Positions 1 to 10,067 of a stretch of 64,000 nucleotides of DNA are shown here, piece by piece (position 1 is the first letter of the stretch; the number at the start of each line of letters is the position of its first letter). This DNA is from RBG-16-57-11 sp964503145 (GTDB lineage Bacteria; Chloroflexota; Anaerolineae; Anaerolineales; UBA4823). The position numbers and the translations under genes are program-made. The DNA lies in the NCBI GenBank assembly GCA_964503145.1, contig CAZCYV010000005.1, forward strand, positions 1 to 64,000, written 5' to 3'. The notes beneath the pieces are model-generated. The model searched no databases and was not told the origin of the DNA. It saw nothing but the letters and a program-made list of their open reading frames with translations.

Positions 1-40
1 TAGTGAAATCTCAGACCGTTCAGATACAGATAAGAGGAGT

Positions 41-787
41 TCATGTCTTTCTCTTTGGCGCGAAATCCGCAAAAGTCCTGCTTTCCAGATAATCCGGGAA
101 GGTATATACCCCATTCACCTGTAAATAGCAGCGGTCGGGGAATTTCTTCCATCCCCGCGCCAGCCCAATGCGCAGATAAACTTTGCGCTCGCGCAGCGTC
201 TGCGTCAGCTCGGCGGCGATGCGCGCCGGGTCGTGGGTTTCGCTGCGCAGACTGTGACAGAAGTATTGCCAGCTCAGGTCGGTGATCTTCAACCGATAAA
301 CTTGCCCCGCCCCATCCTCGAAGATGAGCCGATAGTCCCAGGCATCTGTCTCGTCGCTGGGGGCATAAATCACTTCGTGGATCGCTTTGGGCCGGATCGT
401 TCCCAACGAGCGCTCCCCCTGACAGTCCATCACGTAAAATCCAGGATTGGTCAAAACCGGCTGGCCGAACACCGCCGCCACGCTGGGGAAGAGAGACCAG
501 TTCAAGATCTCCTCCCGGCTGTGTACCACTCGCACGAACCTGACCGAAGCAGGCTCATAAAAGATGTCTTCAGTGTGCGGGGGTTGCGGATTGGGTTCCA
601 GGAGGTCGAGTTCTACCAGAGCGAAGGGGAAGATCACCGGCCGCCCGTCCAGGTACAGAGCGCTTTCGGGGATGCCGGGCGGGGGCAGCACCGGGCGCAC
701 CGCCCGCCGTTTTGCGTCGTAGCCGGCGATGCACACCCGCCCCTGCTGCATGCGAGTCAGATCAGTGATGACTAGCTGGGTGATCAT
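41..787 (-). CDS. Dual OB-fold domain protein (DuOB-like) linked to DUF488
   Basis: A 248-residue soluble protein. Its N-terminus has the look of the dual OB-domain proteins that recur beside DUF488 genes: ITDLTRM, then RVCIAGYD, then PGIPESALYLDGRPVIFPF. I know of no biochemical function; OB folds suggest nucleic acid or nucleotide binding. A longer reading frame runs upstream to 853, but the ATG at 787 overlaps the TGA of the preceding DUF488 gene as ATGA and starts a typical N-terminus (MITQLVITDL), so I chose it. It is the last gene of the minus-strand cluster with two DUF488 genes. Family assignment rests on motif memory and context. Confidence 0.7.
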   Translation of the reverse strand: MITQLVITDLTRMQQGRVCIAGYDAKRRAVRPVLPPPGIPESALYLDGRPVIFPFALVELDLLEPNPQPPHTEDIFYEPASVRFVRVVHSREEILNWSLFPSVAAVFGQPVLTNPGFYVMDCQGERSLGTIRPKAIHEVIYAPSDETDAWDYRLIFEDGAGQVYRLKITDLSWQYFCHSLRSETHDPARIAAELTQTLRERKVYLRIGLARGWKKFPDRCYLQVNGVYTFPDYLESRTFADFAPKRKT

Positions 788-1224
788 AGGTGAACGATCT
801 CGACTTCCGGCCAGTGGGCCTGGATGCGCTCGGCGACCAGCCGCCGGTGGCATTGCTCAGGCGTGGCCTCGCTGCATAGCAGGCAGGACGGCAGGCGCTC
901 GAAACTTTCCCGATCCAGCGCTGTAGGGATGTCCCGTTCGTCCATCAGCGCCTGGAACTGTCGCTCGTAGTCCGCCCAACTTCCGCCGCCCCGGTAACCA
1001 TCCAGGATTTCCCTGGTTGGCGCCAGCTCTGGAAGGTGCAGGTATTCGCAGCCATCGGCCAGGTTCGCCAGGAAGTATGGCAGGTCCTCCTTGCGGGCGA
1101 AGCCTGCCAGTTGTCCCGAGGGCCGCAGGCGGATATCCACCACTCGCCGCACGCCGTTTTGGCGCAGCAACTCGAAAAACTCCTGGGCGCTCTTCTGTGT
1201 GAAGCCAATCGTGTAAAGTTTCAA
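784..1224 (-). CDS. DUF488 family protein (copy A)
   Basis: A 146-residue DUF488 protein. It has the family hallmarks: N-terminal KLYTIGFT, VVDIRLRPSG (the DxR...P block, residues about 29-38) and a C-terminal LLCSEATPEQCHRR block with two cysteines and CHR. The biochemical role of DUF488 is not settled. No ATG precedes the conserved start; the frame opens best at a TTG at 1224 with GAGGTG four bases upstream. Further upstream the frame runs antisense over copy B and is not protein-like. Copy B ends 8 nt before this gene, and the downstream DuOB gene overlaps it by 4 nt, so the three are probably co-translated. It is shorter than copy B and about as divergent as separate subfamilies, so not a recent duplicate. 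Confidence 0.82.
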   Translation of the reverse strand: MKLYTIGFTQKSAQEFFELLRQNGVRRVVDIRLRPSGQLAGFARKEDLPYFLANLADGCEYLHLPELAPTREILDGYRGGGSWADYERQFQALMDERDIPTALDRESFERLPSCLLCSEATPEQCHRRLVAERIQAHWPEVEIVHL

Positions 1225-1232
1225 TGTGCACC

Positions 1233-1778
1233 TCAAAACAACTTCAATTGGTCGCCTTTTTCCTGATCCACCGATTTCAGGATCGAAGCTGCTCCATATT
1301 CCGTTCCGTCTCCGCGGATATGGCGCACCTCTACTTCGGGATAGTATTCCATGATGTAGCGGGCGATCAGGTGATGGCGATGGCAATTTGCCGGGTCTTC
1401 CTCGCTGCACAGGATGGCAGTAGGCGTTTCTTCGGCGGTCTTCAGAAGCTGCTCGATAGCTTTCTCGAACCAGGGTTTTTGCATCACCGCCCGATAATCG
1501 ACCTGATGCAGAAAATCGGCCTCTTCTTCGTCAGGCAGTTTGCCGCCTTTATAGCAGCTTGGGTCGCTCGGCCTGCCTCCGAGATGTTTGCCCGAAAAGA
1601 TGTACTTGATGCGGCTGCGCGAAAGCCAGAATTCCAGGTTTTCTTTGTTGAACTGGGGGTTGTGGCGGCTGTAGGGCGAGGTGCGCACATCCACCACCGT
1701 TTGAATGCCGTGATCAACCAGAAGCTGCACCAGTTTCTCCTGAGTGTGATTGCTATGGCCAATGGTGAAAAGCTTCAT
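1233..1778 (-). CDS. DUF488 family protein (copy B)
   Basis: A 181-residue DUF488 protein with the full signature: MKLFTIGHSNHT, VVDVRTSPYSRHNPQFN (residues about 28-44) and ILCSEEDPANCHRH. The pair of cysteines and the CHR(H) motif match copy A. Its ATG overlaps the stop codon of the broken alkylation-repair gene upstream (ATGA), which suggests that the four genes once formed one translationally coupled operon. Enzymatic function unknown. Confident for the family, not for any role. Confidence 0.88.
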   Translation of the reverse strand: MKLFTIGHSNHTQEKLVQLLVDHGIQTVVDVRTSPYSRHNPQFNKENLEFWLSRSRIKYIFSGKHLGGRPSDPSCYKGGKLPDEEEADFLHQVDYRAVMQKPWFEKAIEQLLKTAEETPTAILCSEEDPANCHRHHLIARYIMEYYPEVEVRHIRGDGTEYGAASILKSVDQEKGDQLKLF

Positions 1779-2168
1779 CCTTTGTCCTTCTTCTTGAGTC
1801 GGAGTTGCACTTTTTCGGAAGTGAGCTCACGTAAGGCGTCTGCGGCGATCCAGCGCGCCGTGCGGTCGTCGATCTGCTGGATGCGCTGCGCGGTCTCGAT
1901 TGCCAGGCGGTTCAGGTTGTGCCTCGCTCACCCATTCCGGGCGCTCGATGTAGCTGGCCAGGATGCGCGCCTCATGGATGCCGCTCGCCCACAATGCCTC
2001 GGCCAATGCATGATTCGGCTCGATGGTTTTAGCAATGCGGCGCAAATCGTAGATCGAAATACCCAGCGTCTGATGGGGGTTGATGCCGTAACGCGCCATC
2101 CCGGCCACGTTCTCGGGATTGGCCAGGGCTTGAAGTTGGATCAGCAACTCCTGGGCCTGTGAAGACAT
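1775..2168 (-). pseudogene. DNA alkylation repair protein (AlkD-like), internally deleted and frameshifted
   Basis: The first 80 or so codons (MSSQAQELLIQLQ, MARYGINPHQTLGISIYDLR, EARILASYIERPEWV) are the N-terminus of an AlkD-type HEAT-like DNA glycosylase. After EWVSEAQ this frame turns into arginine-rich non-homologous sequence. A second frame, starting just there (about 1920) and ending at the TGA at 1775-1777, reads NLNRLAIETAQRIQ, ARWIAADALRELTSEKV, the typical C-terminus of the same family. The middle (about 90 residues in a normal protein of roughly 230) is missing and the halves are out of frame, so no functional enzyme can be made. The old stop overlaps the start of DUF488 copy B. 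Confidence 0.85.
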
Positions 2169-2175
2169 ACCGGCG

Positions 2176-2181
2176 AGTATA
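2176..2181 (-). promoter_or_regulatory. Candidate -10 box for the minus-strand DUF488 cluster
   Basis: On the minus strand TATACT lies only 7 bases before the ATG at 2168, so the transcript would be nearly leaderless. No clear -35 box is visible. Weak evidence. Confidence 0.3.
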
Positions 2182-2341
2182 TCCTAATTCGGCGGCTTGC
2201 GCTAGAAATTCGGGATCGGAGGATTGCGCTGCTCGACCAGGAAGCGTTTGGACCTGCGAGATCTTCAACGCTGGGCTTGCCCGCCCGATTCAATCCGACT
2301 CTTTTAGCATCTTCAATCGTTCGAACAGCAAAATCATAACC

Positions 2342-2363
2342 GATGGGTTACAATATACCCATC
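2342..2363. promoter_or_regulatory. Inverted repeat over the -10 box of the acyl-CoA dehydrogenase operon
   Basis: GATGGGT (2342-2348) and ACCCATC (2357-2363) are perfect 7-base arms with an 8-base spacer. The spacer contains TACAAT (2349-2354), a plausible -10 box 42 bases before the ATG at 2396. This is a good candidate operator for a repressor; no regulator gene lies beside it. Confidence 0.5.
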
Positions 2364-2395
2364 AGCAGTCAAGCCAGACTCTACAGGAGGACAAG

Positions 2396-3565
2396 ATGCC
2401 CGATCATGGACTTTTCCCCTTCACCGAGGAACATGAGATGATCCGCCAGGCGGCGCGCGATTTCGCCCAGAAGGAAATCGCTCCCATCGCCGCCGAGTTC
2501 GACGAAAGCGGCGAGTTTCCCCATAAAACGATCCAAAAGATGGGCGAGATGGGCTTCATGGGTATCGAAGTGCCTGAGGAGTATGGCGGCGCAGGCATGG
2601 ATACGCTGGCCTATGTGCTTGCCCTGGAGGAAATCTGCAAGGCCGACGCCGCCCACGGCACGATCATGTCGGTCAACAATTCGCTGTACGCCTATGGCCT
2701 GCTGCGCTTCGGCACCGAAGAGCAAAAGCAAAAATATCTCAAGCCGGTGGCCTCCGGCAAGGCGATCGGGGCGTATTCGCTCACCGAGCCGATGTCTGGC
2801 TCCGACGCCGGCACCATGCGCAGCCGGGCGGTGCGAGTGGGGGATGAGTACATCATCAACGGGCGCAAATCCTGGGTCACCAGCGGCCCGGTGGCCGATT
2901 ACCTGGTGCTGTTCACCATGACCGATCCTGACAAGGGGCATCGCGGCATCAGCGCGTTCATGATCGACGCCAGCAAGCCGGGCTTTGTGCGCGGCAAGAA
3001 AGAGCCCAAGCTGGGCATCCGCGCCTCTGCCACCAGCGAGATCGTCTTCGAAGACTACCGCGCCTCTGTGGCCGACCGCCTGGGCGAGGAGGGCGAGGGC
3101 TTCAAGATCGCCATGACGGTGCTGGACGCCGGGCGCATCGGGATCGGCGCACAGGCGCTGGGCATCGCCGAAGCCGCTTACGAGGCCAGCCTGGAGTACG
3201 CCCGCACCCGCGAGGCCTTTGGGCAAAAGATCGGCCAGTTCCAGGGGATCTCCTTCCAGCTTGCGGATATGAAGACCCGCATCGAGGCCAGCCGCCTGCT
3301 GGTGTATCAGGCTGCGCTGGCCAAGGAGCGCGCCAAGAAGACCGGCGAGCGCTTCACCCTGGAGGCTTCCATCGCCAAGCTCTTCGCCTCCGAAACCGCC
3401 TGCTTCGTCGCCGACGCCGCCGTGCAGATCCACGGCGGGATGGGCTACAGCAAAGAGGTGCCGGTTGAGCGCTATTACCGCGATGCGCGCATCACCAGGA
3501 TTTACGAAGGCACCAGCGAAATCCAGCGCCTGGTCATCGCCCGCACCGAACTGGGGTTGCGATAA
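2396..3565 (+). CDS. Acyl-CoA dehydrogenase
   Basis: A 389-residue flavoprotein of usual length for the family, oxidising an acyl-CoA to the 2-enoyl-CoA and passing electrons to ETF. Visible: N-terminal FTEEHEMIRQAARDFAQKE, the substrate/FAD segment YSLTEPMSGSDAGTM, GRKSWVTSG, and the C-terminal IYEGTSEIQRLVIAR. The glutamate in YEGT (about residue 371) is the usual catalytic base of short/medium-chain enzymes. The frame is open to 2159, but AGGAGG at 2385-2390 and the start of homology select the ATG at 2396. It heads a run of genes leading to an acyl-CoA carboxylase, which fits short- or branched-chain acyl-CoA breakdown. Exact substrate unknown. Confidence 0.93.
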   Translation: MPDHGLFPFTEEHEMIRQAARDFAQKEIAPIAAEFDESGEFPHKTIQKMGEMGFMGIEVPEEYGGAGMDTLAYVLALEEICKADAAHGTIMSVNNSLYAYGLLRFGTEEQKQKYLKPVASGKAIGAYSLTEPMSGSDAGTMRSRAVRVGDEYIINGRKSWVTSGPVADYLVLFTMTDPDKGHRGISAFMIDASKPGFVRGKKEPKLGIRASATSEIVFEDYRASVADRLGEEGEGFKIAMTVLDAGRIGIGAQALGIAEAAYEASLEYARTREAFGQKIGQFQGISFQLADMKTRIEASRLLVYQAALAKERAKKTGERFTLEASIAKLFASETACFVADAAVQIHGGMGYSKEVPVERYYRDARITRIYEGTSEIQRLVIARTELGLR

Positions 3566-3567
3566 CG

Positions 3568-4599
3568 ATGAAGGCGATTTTGATCCATCAACACGGTGGA
3601 CCGGAAGCGCTGCAATACGGCGACTTTCCCACGCCGTCGCCGGGGCCAGGGCAAGTCCTGGTGCGCCTGCGCGCCGCCGCTCTAAACCGCCTGGATATAT
3701 GGGTGCGCGAGGGCTGGCCGGGCATTCGTCTGGAATATCCGCATATCCCGGGGGCGGATGGGGCGGGCTTCGTGGAAGCGCTTGGCCCTGGGGTGCGCGG
3801 CTGGCAGCCCGGCGACCGCGTGGTGATCAACTCCAACCTGAGTTGCGGCGAGTGCGATTACTGTCGCGCCGGATGGGATAACCGCTGCCGAAGCTGGCAA
3901 CTGCTGGGCGAAACCGTGCGCGGCACGTATGCGCAGTATGTCGTCGTCCCGGCGGTGAACCTGTACCCATTGCCGGAGGGCTTCGACGAGCGCGCTGCCG
4001 CGGCTGCGGCGCTGGTGTTCCACACCGCCTGGCACTCGTTGATCAAGCGGGCGCATCTGCGCGCCGGGGAGAGCGTGCTGGTGGTCGGCGCGTCCGGCGG
4101 GGTGAACACCGCCAGCATCCAGATCGCCAAGCTGGCCGGGGCGGTGGTGTACGTGGTTGGCTCCAGCCCGGCCAAGTTGGCCCTGGCCGAATCGCTGGGG
4201 GCCGATTACCTGATCGATCGCTCTCAGGATGAAAATTGGTCCAGGACGGTTTACGCCATGACCAACAAGCGCGGCGTGGATGTGGTGGTGGACAACGTGG
4301 GCACGACCTATGCGCAGAGCTTCCGCGCGGCCTGCAAAGGCGGGCGCATCCTGACGGTCGGGAACACCGGCGGCGCGAAATTCGAGATCGACAACCGCTT
4401 CATCTTTGGCAAGCATCTGAGCCTGCTTGGCTCCACCATGGGCACTCACCAGGATTTCGCCGAGGTGATGGGGTTGATCTTCGCCGGAAAGCTGCGCCCG
4501 GTGCTGGATCGAGATTATCCGCTCGAAGAGGCCGCTGCCGCTCATCTCCGTTTGCAGAGCGGAGAGCAGCTTGGCAAAGTGACGTTGCGTATCGATTGA
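3568..4599 (+). CDS. Zinc-binding alcohol dehydrogenase / quinone oxidoreductase-like (MDR) protein
   Basis: A 343-residue medium-chain dehydrogenase/reductase. It has a GroES-like N-terminal domain, four cysteines (93, 96, 99, 107 in CGECDYCRAGWDNRC) that would bind the structural zinc, and a Rossmann nucleotide motif (VLVVGASGGVNTASIQIAK). The position of the first catalytic-zinc ligand carries asparagine (ALNRLDIW) as in quinone oxidoreductase-like and enoyl reductase-like members, so classical alcohol dehydrogenase activity is doubtful. It starts 2 nt after the acyl-CoA dehydrogenase stop, so both are co-transcribed. It may act on an enoyl- or ketone intermediate of the same pathway; that is inference. 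Confidence 0.88.
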   Translation: MKAILIHQHGGPEALQYGDFPTPSPGPGQVLVRLRAAALNRLDIWVREGWPGIRLEYPHIPGADGAGFVEALGPGVRGWQPGDRVVINSNLSCGECDYCRAGWDNRCRSWQLLGETVRGTYAQYVVVPAVNLYPLPEGFDERAAAAAALVFHTAWHSLIKRAHLRAGESVLVVGASGGVNTASIQIAKLAGAVVYVVGSSPAKLALAESLGADYLIDRSQDENWSRTVYAMTNKRGVDVVVDNVGTTYAQSFRAACKGGRILTVGNTGGAKFEIDNRFIFGKHLSLLGSTMGTHQDFAEVMGLIFAGKLRPVLDRDYPLEEAAAAHLRLQSGEQLGKVTLRID

Positions 4600-5018
4600 G
4601 ATGCAGCAAACCATCCGGCCACGCCGCCCGTTCGGCGTAACTTTGTTCGCCCTGCTGGTGTTAACCTTTGCAGCGCTCAACCTGCTGCGCCTGGTGCAGG
4701 CGATCCAGAAATGGGAGCTGCTCGCTGTCCTCTTGCCGATTTCGCCAGCCTATTTTCTGCTCAGCGGTTTGATCTGGGCAATTGTCGGATTTCCGCTCAC
4801 CTGGGGAATCTGGCGCGGCTGGCGCCTGGCTTACCATTTGTCCCCGGTTGTGCTGCTGGCTTATAGCCTGTATGTTTGGGCGGATCGGCTGTTGCTGGCC
4901 GGCTATCCGGAGAGGCTGGAAAACTGGCCCTTTGTCGCCGCCCTGAACGTCCTCGCCCTTGCCTGGAGTCTGTGGGTGCTCACGCGCCCAGGAGCCAGAG
5001 CTTTTTTTGGAGAAAAGC

Positions 5019-6569
<1,551 letters not shown>

Positions 6570-6598
6570 GGCGTCGGGTTGTGGATTGGAGGTCTTAG

Positions 6599-8113
6599 AT
6601 GTTTCAAAAAGTGCTCATCGCCAACCGTGGCGAGATCGCCGTGCGCATCATCCGCGCCTGCCGTGAGCTGGGCATCGAAACCGTAGCGGTGTATTCCGAG
6701 GCCGACCGCCAGGCGTTGCATGTGCGCTACGCCGACGAAGCCTATCTGCTTGGCCCGGCGCCTTCGCGCGAATCATACCTGCGCGGCGACAAGATCATCG
6801 AGATCGCCCGCAAGAGCAACGCCAACGCCATTCATCCCGGCTATGGCTTCCTGGCCGAGCGCGCCGATTTCGCCCAGGCCTGCATCGACGAAGGGCTGGC
6901 GTTCATCGGTCCCAAGCCGTCGTCGATTGCGGCGATGGGCGATAAAGCCGTGGCTCGCGCCACCGTCTCTTCTGCCGGTGTGCCGGTGGTGCCGGGCACC
7001 GAGGGCGAAGGTTCTTTGAGAGATGAGGAACTGCTGGCGTTGGCGCCGCAGATTGGCTTTCCGCTGCTGATCAAGGCTTCCGCGGGCGGCGGCGGTAAAG
7101 GGATGCGCGAAGTGCGCTCTCTGGAGGAGATGCCCGGCCTGATCCATTCCGCCCGCCGCGAGGCCGAAGCGGCGTTCGGCGATGGCAACGTCTATCTGGA
7201 GAAGCTCGTAGCAGGGGCGCGGCACATCGAAATTCAGGTGCTGGCCGATCAGTTTGGAAACACGATCTATTTGGGCGAGCGCGAATGCTCGCTGCAGCGC
7301 CGGCACCAGAAGCTGCTCGAAGAAGCGCCCTCGCCCTTCATCGGCGATGACGAGGATCTGCGCAGCCGTATGGGCCAGGTGGCGGTGCGCGCCGCCGAGT
7401 CGGTGGGTTACGTCAACGCGGGCACGATCGAATTTTTGGTCGATAAAGACAAAAATTACTATTTCCTGGAGATGAACACCCGCTTGCAGGTGGAGCATCC
7501 GGTCACCGAGATGGTCACCGGCGTGGATATCGTGAAAGAGCAAATCCGCATCGCCCGCGGGCGGCCGATGCGTTACACTCAGGAGAACATCCGCATGAAC
7601 GGCTGGGCGATCGAGTGCCGCATCAATGCGGAAGACCCTTACAACAATTTCCTGCCCTCCACCGGACAGATCAGCCACATCCTGATGCCCACCGGCCCAG
7701 GCGTGCGCATCGACACCGGTGTGTATCCGGGCTTTGAAATTTCCCCTTATTATGACTCGCTGATCTCGAAGCTGATCGTCTGGGGCGAGACGCGCGCCGA
7801 AGCCATCTTGCGCATGCGCCGCGCCCTGGAGGAGTATAAGCTGGTGGGGGTACGCACCAACATCCCCTTCCATCAGAACCTGATGGACTCGCATCGCTTC
7901 ATGGGCGGGCAATACGATACCCGCTTCGTCGAGGAGCGCTTTTCGATGGAAGCGGGTGGGGGCAACCGGTCTTTCAACCCCGAAGTGGCGGCGATCCTGG
8001 CGACCTTAGTGGCGCACCGACAGACCCAGCGAGCCGCCAACATCGTCCAGCGCGGCGCCCGCGACACGAGCAACTGGAAGTGGCTGGGGCGCTGGGAGCG
8101 CCTGCAACGCTGA
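6599..8113 (+). CDS. Acetyl/propionyl-CoA carboxylase, biotin carboxylase subunit
   Basis: A 504-residue ATP-grasp enzyme that carboxylates biotin on the carrier protein with ATP and bicarbonate. It begins with the classic FQKVLIANRGEIAVRIIRAC, followed by the ATP-grasp glycine-rich loop SAGGGGKGM, the biotin carboxylase signature around GYVNAGTIEFLVD, and FLEMNTRLQVEHPVTE. The usual separate-subunit length (about 450) is exceeded by a C-terminal tail of about 50 residues (AAGGNRSFNPEVAAILATLV onwards) seen in members of acyl-CoA carboxylase operons. It follows the beta subunit by 29 nt, and the carrier gene begins 13 nt downstream. Confidence 0.94.
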   Translation: MFQKVLIANRGEIAVRIIRACRELGIETVAVYSEADRQALHVRYADEAYLLGPAPSRESYLRGDKIIEIARKSNANAIHPGYGFLAERADFAQACIDEGLAFIGPKPSSIAAMGDKAVARATVSSAGVPVVPGTEGEGSLRDEELLALAPQIGFPLLIKASAGGGGKGMREVRSLEEMPGLIHSARREAEAAFGDGNVYLEKLVAGARHIEIQVLADQFGNTIYLGERECSLQRRHQKLLEEAPSPFIGDDEDLRSRMGQVAVRAAESVGYVNAGTIEFLVDKDKNYYFLEMNTRLQVEHPVTEMVTGVDIVKEQIRIARGRPMRYTQENIRMNGWAIECRINAEDPYNNFLPSTGQISHILMPTGPGVRIDTGVYPGFEISPYYDSLISKLIVWGETRAEAILRMRRALEEYKLVGVRTNIPFHQNLMDSHRFMGGQYDTRFVEERFSMEAGGGNRSFNPEVAAILATLVAHRQTQRAANIVQRGARDTSNWKWLGRWERLQR

Positions 8114-8126
8114 GCGGAGGCGAGCG

Positions 8127-8624
8127 ATGAAGTACATCACTACCATTGGCGATCGAGAATACCTGATCGAGATACTGGACGAACATCACGTCCTGGTGGA
8201 TGGCAAGGCGATCGAGGTGGACTTCGTCGAGATCAGCAACCAGCCGGTGTATTCCCTGTTGCTGAATGGCAGTTCTTACGAGGCCTATGTTTATCCGGTG
8301 GACAAGACCTGGCAGGTGCTGCTCCACGGGCGGCTTTACCCGGCGATGGTGGAGGACGAGCGCGAGCGGCGATTGCGGGTTGCCGCCGGCAGCCGGGTGC
8401 AGGCGGGCGGCGAGTTCTATCTGAAGGCGCCAATGCCCGGCCTGGTGGTCGCCGTCCCGGTGCAAGAGGGGCAGGCGGTCAAAAAAGGCGATGTGCTGGT
8501 CGTGCTCGAATCGATGAAGATGCAAAACGAGCTGAAATCGCCGCGCGATGGGGTGGCGGCGCGTTTGCGGGTAAAGGTCGGCGATAGTGTGGAGCAGCAT
8601 CAGACGATGCTGAGCGTGGTTTGA
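8127..8624 (+). CDS. Biotin carboxyl carrier protein of acyl-CoA carboxylase
   Basis: A 165-residue carrier. The last 75 residues are a biotinyl domain with the ESMKM motif; lysine 131 is the biotin attachment site. The preceding APMPGLV sequence is the normal start of the domain. The first 90 residues form an N-terminal segment like the carrier/BT linker of propionyl-CoA carboxylases (YEAYVYPVDKTWQVLLHG). With the two genes upstream it makes a three-polypeptide carboxylase in which alpha-subunit functions are split. GGAGG precedes the ATG. Confidence 0.92.
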   Translation: MKYITTIGDREYLIEILDEHHVLVDGKAIEVDFVEISNQPVYSLLLNGSSYEAYVYPVDKTWQVLLHGRLYPAMVEDERERRLRVAAGSRVQAGGEFYLKAPMPGLVVAVPVQEGQAVKKGDVLVVLESMKMQNELKSPRDGVAARLRVKVGDSVEQHQTMLSVV

Positions 8625-8625
8625 G

Positions 8626-9234
8626 ATGAGAGAGCATGAGCTGGAAGTAAAGTTCTATGTGAACGATCTGGCTGCGGTCGAGCAGCGGCTCAAAGGCCTG
8701 GGCGCGCAGCTCGCCCTGCCGCGGGTCTTCGAGGTCAACCTGCGCTTCGACACGCCGGACGGAAGCCTGGGGCGCAGCCTGCGCGTCTTGCGCCTGCGCC
8801 AGGATCTCGTCGCCCGCATGACCTACAAAGGCCCGGCCAGCGGTTTGGGCGGGGCGCGGCTGCGCCAGGAGATCGAGTTCGAGGTCAGCGATTTCGAGGC
8901 GGCGCGGGCGCTATTGGAGTCTCTTGGCTACCAGGTGGCGATGCGGTACGAAAAATATCGCACCGCCTACGATCTCAATGAGGTCGAGGTCAGCCTGGAC
9001 GAATTGCCTTATGGCACGTTCGTGGAGGTCGAAGGGCCTGACCCCGCTGCTATCCGCTCGGTGGCGCGGGCGCTGGCTTTAGACTGGGAGGCGACGATCC
9101 CCGCCAGCTACACGGCGCTCTTCGAACAACTTCGGGCCCGGCTGGGGTTGTCTTTCGGCGATTTATGTTTCGAGAATTTCCGAGAGCTGAGCATTTCGCC
9201 CGCTGATCTGGGGGTGCGCCCGGCGGATGCCTGA
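8626..9234 (+). CDS. CYTH-domain protein (class IV adenylate cyclase / thiamine triphosphatase-like)
   Basis: A 202-residue protein with the CYTH tunnel-fold signature ExExK at the N-terminus (HELEVKF, residues 5-9) and alternating basic/acidic strands (LRVLRLRQD, ARMTYKGP, EIEFEV, YEKYRTAY, VSLDELPYGTFVEVEG). Family members hydrolyse or cyclise triphosphates such as ATP, thiamine triphosphate or inorganic triphosphate using two divalent metals. The ATG is 1 nt after the carrier protein stop (TGAG ATG), so it is in the carboxylase operon. Sequence alone does not tell cyclase from triphosphatase. Confidence 0.85.
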   Translation: MREHELEVKFYVNDLAAVEQRLKGLGAQLALPRVFEVNLRFDTPDGSLGRSLRVLRLRQDLVARMTYKGPASGLGGARLRQEIEFEVSDFEAARALLESLGYQVAMRYEKYRTAYDLNEVEVSLDELPYGTFVEVEGPDPAAIRSVARALALDWEATIPASYTALFEQLRARLGLSFGDLCFENFRELSISPADLGVRPADA

Positions 9235-9242
9235 TCTGGTCC

Positions 9243-10067
9243 CTACGCCCAGGCCAGGTCTTTCCCCCATTGCGCAACTTCCACCTGCGCTTCTACCCCT
9301 AGCAGCGTCTGAATTACTCTTGCGAATGCCTGCGCCTGGCCGGTGGTGAGATAGCGCGTAGGCGTTTCGAGTCCAACCGGCGCCTGGCTTTCGGCGGCGC
9401 TTTGGATTCTCAGCAGCCGCCGCGCCTGCCGCGCCACCGCCGGCGCCGGATCGATCACCCGCACTTCGGGACCGACGATCTGCTCGATCAGCGGGATGAC
9501 GAAGGGGTAATGGGTGCAGCCCAGGACGACGGTGTCGATCCCTGCCGCCAGCATGGGTTGGAGCGCCTCTTCCAGGATGGCGCGGGTTTTGGCCCCATTC
9601 ACGTCTCCGGCTTCGATCTGCGCCACCAGGCCGGGGCAAGTGTGCTGGTGCAGCCGCACGCCGTTGGCGAAGCGCTCCACCACCGAGGCGTATAGCGCCC
9701 CCTGGAAGGTCGCCGGCGTCGCCAGGACGCCCACCGCGCCGCTGCGGGTGTGCTCGGCGGCCGGCTTGACGGCGGGTTCCATGCCCACAAAGGACGTGGC
9801 CGGAAACGTCGCCCGCAGCCAGTGCAGCGCCGCCGCCGAGGCGGTGTTGCAGGCCACCACGATCAGCCCGGCGCCCTGCGCCAACAGATAGCGGGTGATC
9901 GCCTCCGAAAAGGCGCGCACCTGTTCCAGGGGCCGCGGGCCATAGGGCACGTGCGCCTGGTCGGCCAGGTAGATGAACGATTGGCCGGGCAGTTCGCGCC
10001 ATAAGGCGCGCAGCACAGACAGCCCGCCGACGCCCGAGTCAAATACGCCGATGGGAGGATTGTTCAT
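9243..10067 (-). CDS. murI: Glutamate racemase
   Basis: A 274-residue cytoplasmic enzyme making D-glutamate for peptidoglycan. Both catalytic cysteines are in expected contexts: VVACNTASA (Cys73) and VVLGCTHYPFVIP. The N-terminal FDSGVGGLSVLRAL contains the conserved aspartate and glycine run. The frame extends upstream to 10148, but family homology starts at MNNPPIGVFD (ATG at 10067). It overlaps the end of the C26 hydrolase gene by 29 nt, suggesting co-expression. It converges on the CYTH gene with 8 nt between stops. Confidence 0.95.
   Translation of the reverse strand: MNNPPIGVFDSGVGGLSVLRALWRELPGQSFIYLADQAHVPYGPRPLEQVRAFSEAITRYLLAQGAGLIVVACNTASAAALHWLRATFPATSFVGMEPAVKPAAEHTRSGAVGVLATPATFQGALYASVVERFANGVRLHQHTCPGLVAQIEAGDVNGAKTRAILEEALQPMLAAGIDTVVLGCTHYPFVIPLIEQIVGPEVRVIDPAPAVARQARRLLRIQSAAESQAPVGLETPTRYLTTGQAQAFARVIQTLLGVEAQVEVAQWGKDLAWA

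Noticed and set aside
2381..3433. 350-codon open frame antisense to the acyl-CoA dehydrogenase gene
   Set aside because: High GC content leaves long antisense frames open. The composition is His/Gly/Asp-rich without motifs and the sense strand is a clear acyl-CoA dehydrogenase.
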